Below are positions 61,355 through 64,000 of a stretch of 64,000 bases of DNA, piece after piece. The notes under the pieces were generated by a model that ran no database searches, had not been told where the DNA came from, and saw only the letters and a program-made list of their open reading frames with translations. The translations under genes and the position numbers were made by a program. Source of the DNA: Pseudoxanthomonas sp. SL93 (GTDB lineage: Bacteria > Pseudomonadota > Gammaproteobacteria > Xanthomonadales > Xanthomonadaceae); contig NZ_CP113065.1 in NCBI RefSeq assembly GCF_026625825.1, positions 2,604,001 to 2,668,000 of the forward strand, given 5' to 3'. Position 1 is the stretch's first letter, and each line of letters opens with the position of its first letter.

Positions 61355-64000
61355 TCAGTTCCGCTCGCGCAGGAAACGCGCCATCGAGCCGCCCGCGCCC
61401 GGCACCGCCGGGGTGAACTCGGCGGCCACGTCGACGAAACCGCGCATCACCGCGATCTCGCGCGGGGTGCGGTTCAGTGCATCGCGCAGGTCGGGATCGG
61501 CACCGGCACGCAGCAGGCGGCTGACCACCCGCAGCAGGCCATGCAGGGCCGCCAGGTGCAGCGGGCCGAAGCCGCGCGGATCCTGGACTTCCAGCGAGAC
61601 ATCCTCGTCGAGCAACCGCTCCAGTCCGGCCAGCACGATTTCCTCGTCGCAGGCGGTGCCCGGTTCGGCGCGCGCGCCGAGCAGCAGCAGCAGCGGCGTG
61701 ACCGCTCCGGCGGCAACCTGTTCCGGATCGGCGCCGGACAACAGCAGGGTGTCGAACAGGGCCACCAGTCGCGGCTTCTCGCGCGCGGTGAAGCCGTACA
61801 GGGCGGTGCAGTGCAGTGGCGTGAGGCCCTGCGAATCGCCGGCATGCACGTTGGCGCCGGCGTTGATCAGGCGGGCGACGATTTCCGGTAGGCCCAGCGC
61901 TGCCGCCAGCATCAGCACGGTGACACCGCCCGGCAGGCGGTGCTCGATATCCGCGCCCGCCGTGAGCAGCGCGGTGACGATGTCGGCCTGGCGCATGCTG
62001 ACGGCCGCCGACAACGGGGTGGCGCCGGTGTTGGCGGCCCGCTGCGGGTCCGCGCCGCGGGCCAGCAGCAACTCCACCGTAGCGACATGACCGCCACCGG
62101 CGGCCCGCAGCAGCGCGGTGCAGCCCTGCGCATCGGGTGAATCCACGTCGAAGCCCAGGTCGAGCAGGCGCCGCACCGCATCGCGGTCACCGACCATCGC
62201 CGCGGCGGGCAGGTCGGACGTGCGCAGCGCACGCCGCGGCAATGCCCAGCCCCGCCAGTCGAGCCAGTCGGCCAGGTCGCGCCGACCGCAGGCCAGGGCC
62301 ACGCCCAGCGGCGTCTGGCCGTCGGCGGCCCGTGCGTCGGGCGAAGCACCCTTCGCGATCAACTGCTTCAGCGCGGCCTCGCGGCCCAGCACCGCCGCGA
62401 GATGCAGCGCGGTCATGCCGTGGCTGTCGCGCGCCTCGCGGTCGACGCCAATGTCCAGCAGGCGATCCAGCAAGCGCTGCCAGCCCAGCCGCACGGCCAG
62501 GGACAGCGCGGGATCGCCCTGCGGTGACGGCGCGAACGGATCGGCGCCCCGTTCCAGCAGGTCCAGCGCCAGTTGTTCCAGCCCGCGTGAGGCCTGGTCG
62601 TCGGCAGCGCAACCGGCCAGGAATCGCGCCAGCCCGCCGGCGCCAGCGGGCGACGCGGCGCGCCGCAACAGCGCGCTGACGGCCGGCACACCCGCGGCGC
62701 CCTGCGCCAGTTGCGCGAAGAGCACGGTGTCGCCCTCGGCATTGCGGGTATCGGCGTCGGCGCCATGGCGCAGCAGCCAGTCCAGGCGGGCGGGTGTCTG
62801 CGCCAGTTCACGGTCGTGCAGCAGGGCGCCCAGTTCCTCGCGCGAGCAGAGCTTTGCCAACGTCGCCAGGCCATCCAGCTGGCCGCTGGCCAGGCCTTCA
62901 CGCAGCAGTTCGACCGGCGCACGGTCGGCCGGGGCATCGTCGTCACCGGAGGCGACGGCGGAAGGCAGCGCATACGACGGATCCAGCACCGACACCAGCG
63001 TCCAGCGGCCCGCTTCGGCAGCCAGGTCGACGGCACGCTTGCCGTGTGCGTCGGCATGCTCGGCGGCGATGCCCCACTCCAGCAGACGGCGCACCAGCAA
63101 CGGCGAGACATGCTCGGCCGTGGCGGCCAGCAGCAGGGCGTTGCGTTGTTCGTCATCGACCGCAAGCACGTCCGAGCCGGCTTCGGCGAGTTTTTCCATC
63201 ACCCCGATGCGGCCGCCGCGCGCGGCATCAAGCCACGGCGTGCGCCGCGACGCATCGCGCGCATGCACGTCCGCACCGGCGGCGATCAACGTGGATGCGA
63301 TCTCGACATGGCCGGCGAACGCGGCCTCGTGCAGGGCGCTGCGGCGCTGCGCGTCACGGGCATCCACCTTGGCCTTGTGCTTGAGCAGCAGCTGCACGCC
63401 AGCGGGATCGTCTTCCTCGGTGGCGGCGGCGGCCAGCAGCACGGGCTGGCCACCCTGCGGGTCGGGGCGCGCGCCACGCTCCAGCAGGAACTTGGCCAAC
63501 CGCCAGTTGCCGGCCACGCAGGCCACGCCGAGCGGGGTCAGGCCGTCGTGGTTCAGCGCATCCAGTTCCGCCGCGGCATCGCGCAGCAGCGCGACCACGC
63601 CGGGATCGGAACTGCGCGCGGCATGGTGCAGCGGCGTGTTGCCTTCGGCATCGGCCACGCGCGGATCGGCACCGTTGGCCAGCAGCGTGGTGACCGCGTC
63701 GGGCCGTCCATGCCAGCTGTCCCGCGTGGCGGCAAGCAGTGGTGTGACGCCGGCATGCGCGTGGTTGAGATCCACGCCATGGCCGATCAGCGTGCGCAGC
63801 AGGCGCAGGTCGGGCAGCACGGCGGCCAGCACGCCCAGGCTGCGCTGGTCGCGCGACGCCTCCGGCGGCAACGCATGCGGATCGGCACCGGCGTCGATCA
63901 GCTCCAGCGCGCGGTCGACGCGACCGGCGCGGGCGGCCTCGAACAGCGCGAGGTCCAGGTCCAGGTCCAGATCCAAGTCATTTGCCGGCGCAACCGGTAC
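61355..64000 (-). CDS. Large ankyrin-repeat protein, 5' end outside the window
   Basis: At least 870 residues consist of about 20 ankyrin repeats (consensus GxTPLHxAAxxGxxxxVxxLLxxGAD), densest at 30-330 and 480-850. A shorter, less regular middle (about 330-450) may be a linker. Ankyrin stacks bind proteins. The frame is open to the right edge: a TTG at 63976 starts an Asp-Leu run (DLDLDLDL), but it has no ribosome site, and nine further codons are open to base 64000, so the gene probably starts outside. The run is coded by a GGTCCA tandem repeat (about 63952-63970), prone to length change. The end lies 18 bases from the converging kef-type gene. Confidence 0.85.
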   Translation of the reverse strand, partial: VPVAPANDLDLDLDLDLALFEAARAGRVDRALELIDAGADPHALPPEASRDQRSLGVLAAVLPDLRLLRTLIGHGVDLNHAHAGVTPLLAATRDSWHGRPDAVTTLLANGADPRVADAEGNTPLHHAARSSDPGVVALLRDAAAELDALNHDGLTPLGVACVAGNWRLAKFLLERGARPDPQGGQPVLLAAAATEEDDPAGVQLLLKHKAKVDARDAQRRSALHEAAFAGHVEIASTLIAAGADVHARDASRRTPWLDAARGGRIGVMEKLAEAGSDVLAVDDEQRNALLLAATAEHVSPLLVRRLLEWGIAAEHADAHGKRAVDLAAEAGRWTLVSVLDPSYALPSAVASGDDDAPADRAPVELLREGLASGQLDGLATLAKLCSREELGALLHDRELAQTPARLDWLLRHGADADTRNAEGDTVLFAQLAQGAAGVPAVSALLRRAASPAGAGGLARFLAGCAADDQASRGLEQLALDLLERGADPFAPSPQGDPALSLAVRLGWQRLLDRLLDIGVDREARDSHGMTALHLAAVLGREAALKQLIAKGASPDARAADGQTPLGVALACGRRDLADWLDWRGWALPRRALRTSDLPAAAMVGDRDAVRRLLDLGFDVDSPDAQGCTALLRAAGGGHVATVELLLARGADPQRAANTGATPLSAAVSMRQADIVTALLTAGADIEHRLPGGVTVLMLAAALGLPEIVARLINAGANVHAGDSQGLTPLHCTALYGFTAREKPRLVALFDTLLLSGADPEQVAAGAVTPLLLLLGARAEPGTACDEEIVLAGLERLLDEDVSLEVQDPRGFGPLHLAALHGLLRVVSRLLRAGADPDLRDALNRTPREIAVMRGFVDVAAEFTPAVPGAGGSMARFLRERN

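Overview
The window is high-GC, densely coded DNA with no rRNA, tRNA, CRISPR array or transposase gene that I could find. Gene content points to a gammaproteobacterium of the Xanthomonadaceae/Lysobacteraceae, possibly Pseudoxanthomonas-like: rhlB sits divergent to trxA-rho, Rho has a long N-terminal extension, there are several TonB-like energy-transducer proteins, a FecI/FecR/STN-receptor unit, ArfB, DUF3297 and a REP-type GTGGGAGCGAC hairpin. The genus is an inference from family knowledge; no 16S or marker search was possible.

Layout. 1-2.4 kb: BlaI/M56 repressor-sensor pair with two operator dyads. 2.4-6.5 kb: five-gene minus-strand operon (two SDR oxidoreductases, DUF1097, DUF3861, DoxX) divergent from a LysR regulator. 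6.5-8.4 kb: motA-motB. 8.4-10.4 kb: a frameshifted Tat-exported alpha/beta hydrolase divergent from an XRE/MmyB-type regulator, with a perfect 18-bp palindrome between them. 10.4-24.6 kb: a three-gene operon coding for a giant (about 3180 aa) DUF11/SdrD-B repeat protein, an 1136-aa outer-membrane barrel protein and an OmpA-family protein, with a clear promoter inside an inverted repeat and a structured leader. 24.8-32.3 kb: an MscS-type channel, small conserved proteins, a fasciclin lipoprotein and an S9 peptidase. 32.3-34.3 kb: a Tle1-like phospholipase effector preceded by a lipoprotein that is probably its immunity protein. 34.5-38.2 kb: VOC and YCII proteins, an NHL-propeller/M23 fusion and DUF1697.

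38.2-45.9 kb: a TonB-like protein and an exported cyanophycinase/isoaspartyl-peptidase fusion, divergent from an ECF sigma factor, FecR and an STN-containing TonB-dependent receptor. The parts would fit a system that senses, cuts and imports an isopeptide polymer. 46-51 kb: acyltransferase, arfB, DUF2059, a REP hairpin, ung, a double-receiver response regulator and ftsEX. 51-55.3 kb: rhlB, trxA, rho. 55.3-64 kb: a frameshifted winged-helix/TPR regulator, DUF2306, a second TonB-like protein, a Kef-type antiporter and a large ankyrin protein running off the right edge.

The most noteworthy items are the giant-protein operon with its promoter and leader architecture, the cyanophycinase/isoaspartyl-peptidase fusion and its receptor neighbourhood, and the lipase effector-immunity pair. 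Both broken genes differ from an intact frame by one extra base in a G/C run, so base-call error has to be excluded before they are called pseudogenes.
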